NCBI GenBank assembly: GCA_002347685.1 | Contig: DDWS01000042.1 | Location: 9,468-73,467, forward strand | DNA length: 64,000 nucleotides | Reading direction: 5' to 3' | From: Syntrophaceae bacterium UBA2280 | GTDB taxonomy: Bacteria > Desulfobacterota > Syntrophia > Syntrophales > Smithellaceae | Shown here: positions 9,302 to 18,264 of the stretch, one piece after another | Layout: every line of letters starts with the position of its first letter | Position numbering within the stretch: the stretch's first letter is position 1 | Translations under genes and position numbers: made by a program | Notes under the pieces: model-generated | Told to the model about the DNA's origin: nothing | Database searches by the model: none | Seen by the model: the letters and a program-made list of their open reading frames with translations, nothing else

Positions 9302-10555
9302 CTATCTGGCCAGCAGGCTGCAGAAAATACCGGCAATGATCGCTGACGTGATCACGCCGCTGACATTCGCGCCGAGGGCGTCCGGCAGAATGATTACGGT
9401 TCGGTTGGCTTTCGAAACCACCTTCTGCGCGACTTTGGAGGTGGTGGGCGTGCAGCTCACGCCCGCAATGCCGACGGCGGGGTTGAACTTGCCCCGCGTT
9501 ACCACATACATGAAATACCCCCCGAAAATACCGCCGATACCCGAAATCAGAAGCGCCAGAATTCCCAAAAGCAGAAGCGGCAGCACTTTCGGATCCATGA
9601 TGGTATTGACGTCGCAAAGCACGCCCAGCATCAGCCCCAGAAACATGGTCGACAGGTACAGGACCGGTCCCTGAAGAAGATCAACGAACTCCTTCACGCC
9701 CGATTCCCGGATGACCACGCCGAAAAACAAGGAAAAGATCAGCGGGGCGGCGATGGGAAGCAGAAACGACAGGAAAACGCAGGCAACGACCGCGAAGAGC
9801 ATTTTTTCGCCGGAGGTGATTTCCCTTTTTTTCCTGGCCGGGGGCGGTTTGACCGCGAGGAGTTTCTTCGGCACCATGGCCCGGATGAGATAGGGGTAGG
9901 CGCCATAGGCGAACCCCAGGTAGAGATAGGCGATGATCGCAATGGGCACAAAGAGTTCGGGGGCCAGCCTCAGCGAGGTGAACATCACCATCGGACCGTC
10001 CGCCCCCCCGATGACGGCAATTGCGGCTGCCTGCTGAGGCGAGTAGCCGAAAAGCTGGGCGATGGGGAACACGACAATCGTTCCCAGTTCTGCGAAAAGC
10101 GCGATGGTCATGCTCTGGAAAGGTTTGGCCATGACGTAGCCCACATCCAGCAGGGACCCGATGCCCATGAAAATCAGGCAGGCGATCAAACCGTTGCTGA
10201 AGGTGAACGTATAGATCGGCTGGAGCCAGTTGATCTGCAGCATCATCATGACTTCTGCGGCATTTTTCACGGCGTCCGCCGTGGCGCCGGCCTGCGCTTC
10301 CACAAAGAGCGTGCCCATGCCGCCGTGCAGATTCAAGGGATCGAAGAACATAATGGCCGCATTGACCGTCGCCATGCCCAATCCCATGGGAACCATCAGA
10401 AGCGGCTCCAGAATGCCTTTTTTGCCCAGGTAGATCAAAAGAAATCCCAGGAAGATCAGACCGATACGAACGAAGGCGATGGTGGGGTTGTGTGAAAAGG
10501 ATTCCGCAAGTGTCGCTACCCCCTGAAAAATGTTCACCAGTGAATCTATGGTCAT
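9302..10555 (-). CDS. gcdB: Sodium ion-translocating decarboxylase beta subunit (OadB/GcdB/MmdB family)
   Basis: A 417-residue polytopic membrane protein of the OadB/GcdB/MmdB family, which decarboxylates carboxybiotin and couples this to Na+ export. The ion-path signature GGADGP and the late PTTSKVAQKV and LPDALGANVSGVI blocks are present, with about ten hydrophobic segments. Family members work with a biotin carrier and a carboxyltransferase. The matching carboxyltransferase in this window is the GcdA-like protein at 28394, so I assign it tentatively to glutaconyl-CoA decarboxylase. Oxaloacetate or methylmalonyl-CoA cannot be excluded from the beta subunit alone. AAGGAG precedes the ATG. 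Confidence 0.88.
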   Translation of the reverse strand: MTIDSLVNIFQGVATLAESFSHNPTIAFVRIGLIFLGFLLIYLGKKGILEPLLMVPMGLGMATVNAAIMFFDPLNLHGGMGTLFVEAQAGATADAVKNAAEVMMMLQINWLQPIYTFTFSNGLIACLIFMGIGSLLDVGYVMAKPFQSMTIALFAELGTIVVFPIAQLFGYSPQQAAAIAVIGGADGPMVMFTSLRLAPELFVPIAIIAYLYLGFAYGAYPYLIRAMVPKKLLAVKPPPARKKREITSGEKMLFAVVACVFLSFLLPIAAPLIFSLFFGVVIRESGVKEFVDLLQGPVLYLSTMFLGLMLGVLCDVNTIMDPKVLPLLLLGILALLISGIGGIFGGYFMYVVTRGKFNPAVGIAGVSCTPTTSKVAQKVVSKANRTVIILPDALGANVSGVITSAIIAGIFCSLLAR

Positions 10556-10659
10556 TGATTGAGGCTCCTTAAGGATAACCGTAAATGATTCTTACCGGTA
10601 TATCCATGAAATATAACGGTGCTACCTGTTGTGATTACCACTTTAAGTCCGGTCAGGCA

Positions 10660-10707
10660 AAGGCTCTGAACGGTCGGCATACTGTCGGGTCCGATGTTCA
10701 GGGCCTT
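10660..10707 (-). other. Hairpin between acyl-CoA ligase and beta-subunit genes
   Basis: A 12-bp stem (10660-10671 with 10696-10707, one wobble pair) encloses a 24-nt loop. It lies just downstream of the acyl-CoA ligase on the minus strand. There is no adjacent T-run, so it is either a weak terminator or an mRNA-stabilising structure. Chance is not excluded. Confidence 0.35.
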
Positions 10708-10768
10708 AACGCACAGGGGCTGACCTGACAGATCTGTTTGCTATCCCCCGCAATGGCCGTTTGCTTCA

Positions 10769-12370
10769 TTACAGATTTCTCAATTCGCGTCGTAATATTT
10801 TACCCACGGCACTCTTGGGCAGAGTATCGAGGAACTGAATATATTTCGGTCTTTTGTAAGTAGGCAGATTTTCCCGGCAGAAATTAAGAATATCTTCTTC
10901 GGTGGCCTCTCCCGGCGTCTTTAGAACGACAAATGCTTTGACTGCCTCACCATATACAGGGTCGGGAATGCCAATAACGCCTGCTTCCAGGACCATGGGA
11001 TTCATATGCAGGATATTTTCAATTTCCTTCGGGAAAATGTTCTCCCCTCCCCGGATGATCATATCCTTCTTGCGATCGGTGATATAAAAATAACCATCTT
11101 CGTCAGTATGTCCGACATCACCCGTATGGAGCCAACCGTTCCGTATTACGGCCGCTGTTTCCTCGGGTTTGTTCCAGTAGCCCTTCATTACTCCCGGGCC
11201 TTTGATAACGATTTCTCCCGTCTGCCCGCAGGAAAGCTCCTGATCGTTTTCATCAAAAATCTTAATGGCATTGCACTTCTGGTAACATTTTCCGATGGAC
11301 CCGTACTTGGGAGGACGCCGTCCGGCGATATTGCCGCAGTTGACCGTGGTGGCTTCACTAAGCCCGTAGCCTTCCCAAATGTCAATGCCATATTTCTCCC
11401 GCCAATGGCGTGCTACTTCCAACGGCATCGGAGCTGCGCCGCAGATACAGGTTCTCAGTGAGCTTAAATCATATTTTGGAGATGCCGAGTGGTTCAGGAT
11501 CTGGATGTACATGGTCGGCACACCCCGAAAGTCCGTTACTTTATACTGTTCAATGCATTTCATGGCCTCTTCGGCATCCCAGCGGCTGATCATGACCAGT
11601 TTGCCTCCCGTCAGGAATTCGAGATTCAAGGCGAACACGCCATACCCGTGGAACAAAGGCAGGGTGATCAGCGAAACCCTATGCCTGCTGACGCCGAAAA
11701 TTTCGCCCTCCTGCTCAGCCTTTCTGGTCTGCCCGCCATCTTGTTCGTGCATGATTCCCCTGACGGAAAGGCCCCAGGCATCCAGCAAGACGAGATCATA
11801 ATATCCCGTTACATGGGTATACCAGTTGTAATGGGTAAGCATAACGCCTTTCGGGTTTCCGGTGGTGCCTGCGGTATAGATCATCACAGCCGTATCATCG
11901 TTGTCTGTTTCGATAATAGCCAGTTCATCCGTTCCCTGTTTTATGATTTCATCGTAAGCGATGGCACCCTCCGGAATTGATTCTCCGGTCAGGATGACGC
12001 GCTTGAGCAGGGGTGCCTCCCAGCGCGCCTCAGTAATGTTGCCTGCGTAATCGACATGGCTGATTAAGGCCGACAGGCCGGCGTCCTGATAAATAAAGGC
12101 ATGTTCCGGAATCCGCAGAGAGGGGTTTATGGGAACCAGGATTGCCCCGATTTTAAAGATTGCAAAAAATGACTGGATAAGTTGAGTGCAGTTGAGCAGC
12201 TGAACGCCTACCCGGTCACCCTTCCCGATGCCCAGACTTTTCAAGGCATTGCCTAATCGGTTGGAGGCGCGGTTCATTTCTACATTGGTATGCCATTTTC
12301 CGTCAAAGTAAACAAATTCATATTCGCCGAACCTCTGGATGTTGTCTTCTGCTAGACGTCCAATATTCAT
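10769..12370 (-). CDS. AMP-forming acyl-CoA synthetase
   Basis: A 533-residue member of the ANL adenylating family that activates a carboxylic acid to its CoA thioester via acyl-AMP. Motifs: YTAGTTGNPKG (P-loop), GYGLSEAT, TGDVGHTDEDGYFYITDRKKD, RGGENIFPKEIE and the C-terminal catalytic Lys in KSAVGKILRREL. The ATG at 12370 is preferred because AAAGGA sits 9 nt upstream; the ATG at 12376 is only 3 nt from it. A charged insert (EQDGGQTRKAEQEGE) lies between the P-loop and the central domain. It follows the TRAP transporter genes, so it may activate the imported acid. Chain length or aromatic specificity is not readable. Confidence 0.9.
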   Translation of the reverse strand: MNIGRLAEDNIQRFGEYEFVYFDGKWHTNVEMNRASNRLGNALKSLGIGKGDRVGVQLLNCTQLIQSFFAIFKIGAILVPINPSLRIPEHAFIYQDAGLSALISHVDYAGNITEARWEAPLLKRVILTGESIPEGAIAYDEIIKQGTDELAIIETDNDDTAVMIYTAGTTGNPKGVMLTHYNWYTHVTGYYDLVLLDAWGLSVRGIMHEQDGGQTRKAEQEGEIFGVSRHRVSLITLPLFHGYGVFALNLEFLTGGKLVMISRWDAEEAMKCIEQYKVTDFRGVPTMYIQILNHSASPKYDLSSLRTCICGAAPMPLEVARHWREKYGIDIWEGYGLSEATTVNCGNIAGRRPPKYGSIGKCYQKCNAIKIFDENDQELSCGQTGEIVIKGPGVMKGYWNKPEETAAVIRNGWLHTGDVGHTDEDGYFYITDRKKDMIIRGGENIFPKEIENILHMNPMVLEAGVIGIPDPVYGEAVKAFVVLKTPGEATEEDILNFCRENLPTYKRPKYIQFLDTLPKSAVGKILRRELRNL

Positions 12371-12578
12371 GACCATCTTTCCTTTCTCGAAAATTGTCGC
12401 GATCGCATTCCTGAGCGCTTATGCCCGCCCTGACTGTATTAAGAACATCTTGCCTGGTGTAAATCTCCGATTCTGCGGGTACCAGATTTTTTTCACAATT
12501 GTCATGGGATCATGCGTCTTCCCTTTTCCCTTTCCTGTATTTGGAACTGGAAAGGCTCTGGTTGTGCTGGTGTCCTGA

Positions 12579-14474
12579 TCAAACCGCCTTGGGCGTCCGA
12601 CGGATATAAGCATTATAAACGTCCTGGCGGATAAAGATGTAAATGAAGGCAGCCAAGCCGACAAACTGGACGGTAAATATCGGGAACAGCATAAGAACTC
12701 CGCCCGCCAGTGCGATCACGGTGTCCTGCCATCCCATTTTCTTTGTCCAGAATCCGCTCAAACCCGCCGCAAACAGCACCAGTCCGGGAATGTAAAAGAA
12801 AACCAGCTTGAGCCCCTGCCAGATATCCCAGTATTCCGGAATCAGAAGCAAGGCTGGGTTGTAGGCAAAAAGGAACGGGATGATATACGCCATCACCCCC
12901 AATTTGCAGGCAACCAGCCCGGTCATCATCGGATCCTCTTTGGCGATTTGTGCCCCCGCGTACGAGGCGAAAGCCACGGGCGGTGTAATAGAATATAGCG
13001 TGGCATAGTAGAAGCAGAAGATATGGGCCACTTCAGGAATCACACCCAGCTTGATCAGCGCGGGGCCAAAAATGGCGATTCCTGTAATATAGGCCGGAAT
13101 GGAAGGCATGCCCATACTCAAAATCAGGATGGCCACGGCGGATAGCAGCAAGGCTATAAACAGGTAGTCCCGCCCGACGGCGATCACCATGTTGGCAAAT
13201 TTCAGGTTCAATCCCGTTTCGACAAGAAGGCCTGTAATGATCCCCGCCGCCGCACAGGCGATGGAAATATAGACGGATGTCTTGCCTGTTTTTGCCAGTA
13301 TTGTGTAAAACATCTTCAGGTTAAGGCGATTGTGCTTCCGGAGAATTCCCAATGCCAGCGCTACGGCGCAGGCATAGAGGGCGGCCAGGCCGACAGGATA
13401 GAACATCACCAGGAAATAGATCAGGACGATCATGCTGACGAGGAATATATAGAATCCATTCGCCATGATTTTCCCGAACGATTGTGTCACCATTTCATGT
13501 ACCTGAATGCCCCATTTGCGGGTCTCGAAATCAACCGTGCAATAGAAAGCAAAATAAAACATCAGAGCGGGCAGCAGGGTATACTGACAGACCTTGATAT
13601 AAGGCACACCCATATATTGAGCGACGATAAAAGCGGCTACGCCGAGCATAGGGGGCATAAGTTGGGCAGCCGTCCCGACGACAGCGGCGATGGCTCCCGC
13701 TGTCCTGCCCGGATAACCGACCTTCTTCATTTCCGGAATGGTTGGAAAACCGATCAGATAGGTTGTGGACATGGGAAGTCCGCTGGCCATGCCGACCAGG
13801 GTGCCTGCCACAATGGCTGTTTTGGCCGGTGCTCCGGGTGTTCGACCCAGAAGACGGTTTGCAAAATCCAAAAATGTCCGAAGGATCCCCAACTCTTCCA
13901 GGATAACGCCGTAAAGGATGAAGGGGAAGGCCAGCGTGATGACGATCCACAGGGGACTGCCGAAAATGCCCTTTGATGTGAGGAACATGGTGTCAATGAT
14001 CCAATCCCAGTCGTAACCGGAATGGCTGAAACCACTGGGCAGATGATGGCCGAATGCCACATAGATCAGCAGAATTAGAGCAATGGCCGCCATGGCGGTT
14101 CCCATAGCCCGCCTGGTTGCCTCCAGGACGGCGACCAGTGCAAGAATACCCATGGTAAACTCGAATGTCGAGATTTCGCTGACATACTCAACGCGAGTCA
14201 GAATATGATCCGCATTGATGATCAAATAACCGATGGAAATGATGGATATGGCTGTGAACAACCAGTCCACAACGTTGATCTTTGCCCAGAAGGGGCTTTT
14301 CCCTCCCGCATACATCATGAAGGTCATGGGGAGGGCGAAAAAAAGGAATATTGCCAGCGAAAGAGCATACCCCAGTATCGGCCCCCTGATGACGATGGAG
14401 AGCACAAAAACGGACAGGATCGCACCGATCACAGACATGATCGAACCTGGAATGCCCGCAAGATTTCTATTCAC
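12579..14474 (-). CDS. TRAP transporter fused small/large permease (DctQM type, TAXI system)
   Basis: A 631-residue polytopic membrane protein with the four-helix DctQ-like part at the N-terminus joined to the DctM-like twelve-helix part. This is the fused arrangement typical of TAXI-type TRAP transporters. Recognisable stretches include PPMLGVAAFIVAQYMGVPY and SITPPVAFASYAGA. The start is GTG at 14474 with GGAGGT 5 nt upstream. It uses the Na+ or H+ gradient to import an organic acid delivered by the binding protein encoded just upstream (14570-15598). Substrate unknown; the CoA ligase downstream suggests a carboxylate. Confidence 0.92.
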   Translation of the reverse strand: MNRNLAGIPGSIMSVIGAILSVFVLSIVIRGPILGYALSLAIFLFFALPMTFMMYAGGKSPFWAKINVVDWLFTAISIISIGYLIINADHILTRVEYVSEISTFEFTMGILALVAVLEATRRAMGTAMAAIALILLIYVAFGHHLPSGFSHSGYDWDWIIDTMFLTSKGIFGSPLWIVITLAFPFILYGVILEELGILRTFLDFANRLLGRTPGAPAKTAIVAGTLVGMASGLPMSTTYLIGFPTIPEMKKVGYPGRTAGAIAAVVGTAAQLMPPMLGVAAFIVAQYMGVPYIKVCQYTLLPALMFYFAFYCTVDFETRKWGIQVHEMVTQSFGKIMANGFYIFLVSMIVLIYFLVMFYPVGLAALYACAVALALGILRKHNRLNLKMFYTILAKTGKTSVYISIACAAAGIITGLLVETGLNLKFANMVIAVGRDYLFIALLLSAVAILILSMGMPSIPAYITGIAIFGPALIKLGVIPEVAHIFCFYYATLYSITPPVAFASYAGAQIAKEDPMMTGLVACKLGVMAYIIPFLFAYNPALLLIPEYWDIWQGLKLVFFYIPGLVLFAAGLSGFWTKKMGWQDTVIALAGGVLMLFPIFTVQFVGLAAFIYIFIRQDVYNAYIRRTPKAV

Positions 14475-14569
14475 TGCACACCTCCGCGATTGGTTATACG
14501 GGGTTCATCCATGCCCCTGGAATCAGGACATGGATGAACCCTCTTCGTGGTCAAAACGTTCAAATGCTC

Positions 14570-15598
14570 TTACTTTATGGCGCCTTTGTCTTTGTAGAAT
14601 TTTAGAGCGGCCGGGTGCAGCGGAATCTGACTGCCCTTTCCATAAAGACGAGACAGATCCTTTGCCGTAAATCCTTTGAATTCGATGTTGCCCACCTGTG
14701 CCATCGTGTCCATATTCTTGAGCATGGTGTCGAGTATGGCGGTGACCGTCTCATCCGGTACATCGGCGCCCACAACCCAGGTTGTCGTATCGGCCAGCAC
14801 TTTTGTATCTTCCTTGATGCTTTTCTGAAGCCCCTTCTTGACGGTTGTCAGAACGAGGGGCAATTCGGCAAGCGTTTTTTCTGCTGCAGCGTCGTCCAGC
14901 TCAAGAATCCGGAACTCTCCTTGCGATTCAAGTTCCGACAGAGCGGCGGACTGGGCGTTCACAGCCATGGTGTATGCGATGACATCCGCCTGCTTTTTCG
15001 CGAGGATGTCACAGGCTTCCTGGTATTTGCCGACATAGTCAACCTTCCCGCCGGCTTTCTGTATATCTTCATAGGTGATGCCATGAGCCTCGAGCATTCT
15101 CTCCGGGACATAGCGGGCGGTAAAACCGGATGGGTAGGTAATATAGCGGATCGCTTTGCCCTTCAGATCTGATATTTTTTTATAGGGTGATTTGGCATCG
15201 ACAAGCAGTACATAGGCTGCCGTGGTCGTGTAGGAAAGGATTCTGACATTCTTTAAGGGTTCTTTGAAGTATTCCGCCTTACCGACGGTCGCAACGACTT
15301 TGCCTTCCGCCATAGCCGGCAGATAGGATGAAAAGGTCAACCCCATAGCCGCCTTACCATTCTCAATCTGGATCACGTTGCTGATGGCGGATCCCGTCAT
15401 GACATCTACGCTCATTTTAAGATTGTTGGAAGCTAGCCCGGCGAAGGCTGCCGCCTGGGAATACCATGTGGTTCCGGTCGGTCCTGACAGGAATTTCACA
15501 TTCGTCAGCATTTGACCCCGGACTGGAGCCGCATATCCCATCATCAACACGAAACAGACTAACATGGTGCACAAACTCGCAAATTTTTCCCCCTTCAT
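14570..15598 (-). CDS. TAXI-family TRAP transporter solute-binding protein
   Basis: 342 residues with a cleavable signal peptide (hydrophobic 8-25, small residues before MLTNVKFLSG). The mature protein begins with the TAXI hallmark SGPTGTTWYSQAAAFAGLA and later has GKAAMGLTFSSYLPA, which fits the fold that captures a carboxylate in the periplasm. AAGGAGG precedes the ATG. It is the upstream partner of the fused permease (95 nt gap). The acyl-CoA dehydrogenase at 15735 lies 136 nt further upstream and may be on the same transcript. Confidence 0.92.
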   Translation of the reverse strand: MKGEKFASLCTMLVCFVLMMGYAAPVRGQMLTNVKFLSGPTGTTWYSQAAAFAGLASNNLKMSVDVMTGSAISNVIQIENGKAAMGLTFSSYLPAMAEGKVVATVGKAEYFKEPLKNVRILSYTTTAAYVLLVDAKSPYKKISDLKGKAIRYITYPSGFTARYVPERMLEAHGITYEDIQKAGGKVDYVGKYQEACDILAKKQADVIAYTMAVNAQSAALSELESQGEFRILELDDAAAEKTLAELPLVLTTVKKGLQKSIKEDTKVLADTTTWVVGADVPDETVTAILDTMLKNMDTMAQVGNIEFKGFTAKDLSRLYGKGSQIPLHPAALKFYKDKGAIK

Positions 15599-15734
15599 TT
15601 CCCTTCCTCCTTTTTAAAGTAAAAAAATGTTTGTGAATCTATTTGTGGAACGGCACTTCGCATCGAGGCAAAGTGTTGCAGCAATACTGGTTTGTCTGAT
15701 CAACCCGTCACGATTGCCTGGGATAGCGCACGTT

Positions 15735-16898
15735 TTAACGGTTAGCCTTGCGTATGCCCAACTGGTCCTGCGCTAGAATGAACTTGCAGACATTGGCGGA
15801 CCCTTCCACCATGGCATAGGTCGGAGCATCGCGGAAATAGCGGGCCACGGGGTATTCCGTGGAATAACCGTAGGCCCCGAATATTCTCATGGCGTACTGG
15901 GAGCATTTGTAAGCGAGTTCGCCTGCCAGATACTTGGCGGCGGCCACTTCCAGGTTGTTTCCCAGGTCGCCTTGATCCTTCTGCCAGGCCGCCTTGTAAA
16001 CCATCAGTCGTGCCGCTTCGATTTCCGCCACCATCTGGCCGATCATATCCTGATTCATCTGAAACATGCCGATCGGCTGGCCAAACTGCTCCCGCTCCAT
16101 CGCGTATTTGCTGACTGAATCCAGGCAGGCCTGCGCGAGTCCGATACCGCCCGCCGCCGCTGAAAGACGGCTCTGGCTTAAAGATCCGAAGACAATCCTG
16201 GCGCCGTCGCCGGGTTTCCCCAGGATGTTTCCTTTGGGAACTTTTGTGTTTTCCAGAATGATTTCACCTGTAGGGGATGACCGGGATCCCATTTTATCCA
16301 GGTCGGTTACCGTGATGCCGTTGAAATTTTTTAATTCGACAATGAAGGCGGAAAGGCCGGAGGCGCCTTTTGATTTGTCTGTGTAGGCATAGAATACATT
16401 GATATCTCCGATGGTGGCATTCGATATCCATGTTTTGGTTCCGTTGATCAGCCAGTGATCCCCCTTATCTTCAGCGGTCGATGCCATGGCCATGACGTCG
16501 GAACCTGCCTGTGGCTCCGTAATGGCAAAGGCGCCCAGAATGTCAGCGCTGACCAGCCCGGGGATATATTTCTGCTTCAGCTCTTCTGAACCGTACCGCA
16601 GAATGGTAAAAGCGCAACCCAATTCCTGCATGTTAACCTGAACCCGAAGCGAACTCGATGCCCGGGCAATTTCTTCTGTAATGATCATGGCTGCCAGCCA
16701 TCCCATTTCGTTCCCGCCATATTTTTCGGGAATGACGGTGCCGAAAAAACCCAGTTCACCCATGGGCTTTACTGCTTCCCGATACGGGAAGTAGTGATTC
16801 ATGTCCCACGCGTCGGCAAAGGGGGCGATTTTCTCTGCGGCGAAATCCCGTACCGTGTTTCTCAACATCTGCAGTTCATCAGATAATTCAAATTGCAT
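15735..16898 (-). CDS. Acyl-CoA dehydrogenase
   Basis: A 387-residue FAD-dependent acyl-CoA dehydrogenase of usual length. It has the family blocks FAITEPQAGSD (flavin contact), GTKTWISNA, QFGQPIGMFQ, RIFGAYGYSTEYPVARYFRD and a C-terminal MVEGSANV. The usual catalytic glutamate neighbourhood is YEGT(S), and here it is VEGS. It introduces the alpha-beta double bond in an acyl-CoA and passes electrons to ETF. A well-formed sigma-54 promoter lies about 55 nt upstream, so it probably heads its own transcription unit leading into the TRAP genes. Confidence 0.93.
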   Translation of the reverse strand: MQFELSDELQMLRNTVRDFAAEKIAPFADAWDMNHYFPYREAVKPMGELGFFGTVIPEKYGGNEMGWLAAMIITEEIARASSSLRVQVNMQELGCAFTILRYGSEELKQKYIPGLVSADILGAFAITEPQAGSDVMAMASTAEDKGDHWLINGTKTWISNATIGDINVFYAYTDKSKGASGLSAFIVELKNFNGITVTDLDKMGSRSSPTGEIILENTKVPKGNILGKPGDGARIVFGSLSQSRLSAAAGGIGLAQACLDSVSKYAMEREQFGQPIGMFQMNQDMIGQMVAEIEAARLMVYKAAWQKDQGDLGNNLEVAAAKYLAGELAYKCSQYAMRIFGAYGYSTEYPVARYFRDAPTYAMVEGSANVCKFILAQDQLGIRKANR

Positions 16899-16951
16899 AT
16901 GATTTCTCCTGATTTTTCATGAAACGCCAATCCCTGTGTTCCGCCATTTTT

Positions 16952-16967
16952 TGCAAGAAGCGGACCA
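16952..16967 (-). promoter_or_regulatory. Sigma-54 (-24/-12) promoter upstream of acyl-CoA dehydrogenase
   Basis: Read on the minus strand: TGGTCCGCTTCTTGCA, with GG and GC separated by exactly 10 nt and a full TTGCA -12 element. The predicted start near 16942 lies about 44 nt before the ATG at 16898. The -24 box matches the consensus at 5 of 7 positions. Confidence 0.7.
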
Positions 16968-17082
16968 TGCATCCGGGACGCAGTAAGCCGATGGATTCGT
17001 TAACAATTGAGCAGCGAGATTTCCACATTTTCGTTATCGTTACTCTTCCGGCCTGATCCTGTTTCATAAGTAAACAAGCGTT

Positions 17083-18264
17083 TTATCCAACCCATTCCCA
17101 GATGGCCGCTGCACCCTGGCCATGTCCCACGCACATGCTTTCCACGGCATACCTGACTCCGTAATAGGGCATTTCATGCATCAGCGTCGTGGCGATGCGC
17201 GCGCCTGTGCATCCCAGGGGGTGCCCGAGAGATATGCCGCTTCCCCTGGGGTTCAGCAGCGGATGGTTTCTGATGCCCAGTTCCCTGGTGCAGTAAACCG
17301 CCTGAGCGGCAAAGGCTTCGTTGACTTCCCAGATGCCGATGTCTTCTTTTTTCAGGCCGGCTTTTTTCAGGGCTTTGGGGATGGCCACGGCCGGACCGAT
17401 GCCCATATAGGCCGGATCAACCCCCACAACCACGTATTCCACAAGCCGCATTTTAGGTTTCAGGCCCAGCTCCCGGCATTTTTCCCTGCCGGCCACCAGA
17501 ATGCAGGCAGCAGCGTCGTTGGTCTGACTGGCGTTTCCGGCCGTTACGGTGGCTTTCTCATCTTTGAGGAAGACGGGCTGCAGTTTCGCCAGCGTTTCCA
17601 TGGTCGTGCCGGGCCGGATGCCTTGATCCCGATCAACCACCATCTTTTTTGTGCTTCCGTCTTCTAGAGGAGCATCGGCCTCGATGGGAAGAATTTCTTC
17701 TTTGAATAGTCCCTTCTGTGTCGCCTCGTGAGCCTTGGCATGGCTTTCCACCGCCATCTGGTCCTGCTCTTCTCTCGTGATGCCGTATCTGCGCGCCACC
17801 ATTTCCGCCGTATAACCCATGGATACCATCTGTGGATCACAAAACTCGCCCAGCCGCGGGTTGGGGTCCGACATGGTTCCCATGGGGATATGCGTCATAT
17901 GCTGGACGCCACCGGCCAGGATCATGTCCGCCCATCCCATGTTGATGGACGCTATGGCAAAGGCAATGGTTTGCAGGCCTGATGAACAGAACCGGTCAAC
18001 GGTACAGCCCGAAACACTGTAAGGAAGGCCGGCCATGATGCCCGCATAGCGCCCGATATTGGAACCCAGGTCTTTCATCAGGGCTGTCCCTCCCCAGATG
18101 ACATCATCGATCTGATCCTTTTTATCAATCAGGCCGGCCTTTCGAATCACTTCATTCATGACCAGCGCCGACATGTCGTCCGCCCGCAAATTGCTGAACC
18201 AGGAACTTTTTCCCGCTCGTGCGATGCCTGTCCTGGCACTTTCCACAAGATAAACTTCTTTCAT
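17083..18264 (-). CDS. Acetyl-CoA C-acyltransferase (thiolase)
   Basis: A 393-residue thiolase. The nucleophilic Cys lies in VDRFCSSGLQTI, the second catalytic region in NEAFAAQ and GSGISLGHPLGCTGAR, and the final catalytic Cys in MCVGHGQGAAAIWE. It cleaves 3-ketoacyl-CoA with CoA in the last step of beta-oxidation. Its ATG overlaps the stop of the upstream acyl-CoA ligase by 4 nt (18261-18264), so the two are translationally coupled. AAAGGA precedes the start. The mitochondrial/FadA-like length and motifs fit degradation rather than acetoacetyl-CoA synthesis. Confidence 0.93.
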   Translation of the reverse strand: MKEVYLVESARTGIARAGKSSWFSNLRADDMSALVMNEVIRKAGLIDKKDQIDDVIWGGTALMKDLGSNIGRYAGIMAGLPYSVSGCTVDRFCSSGLQTIAFAIASINMGWADMILAGGVQHMTHIPMGTMSDPNPRLGEFCDPQMVSMGYTAEMVARRYGITREEQDQMAVESHAKAHEATQKGLFKEEILPIEADAPLEDGSTKKMVVDRDQGIRPGTTMETLAKLQPVFLKDEKATVTAGNASQTNDAAACILVAGREKCRELGLKPKMRLVEYVVVGVDPAYMGIGPAVAIPKALKKAGLKKEDIGIWEVNEAFAAQAVYCTRELGIRNHPLLNPRGSGISLGHPLGCTGARIATTLMHEMPYYGVRYAVESMCVGHGQGAAAIWEWVG

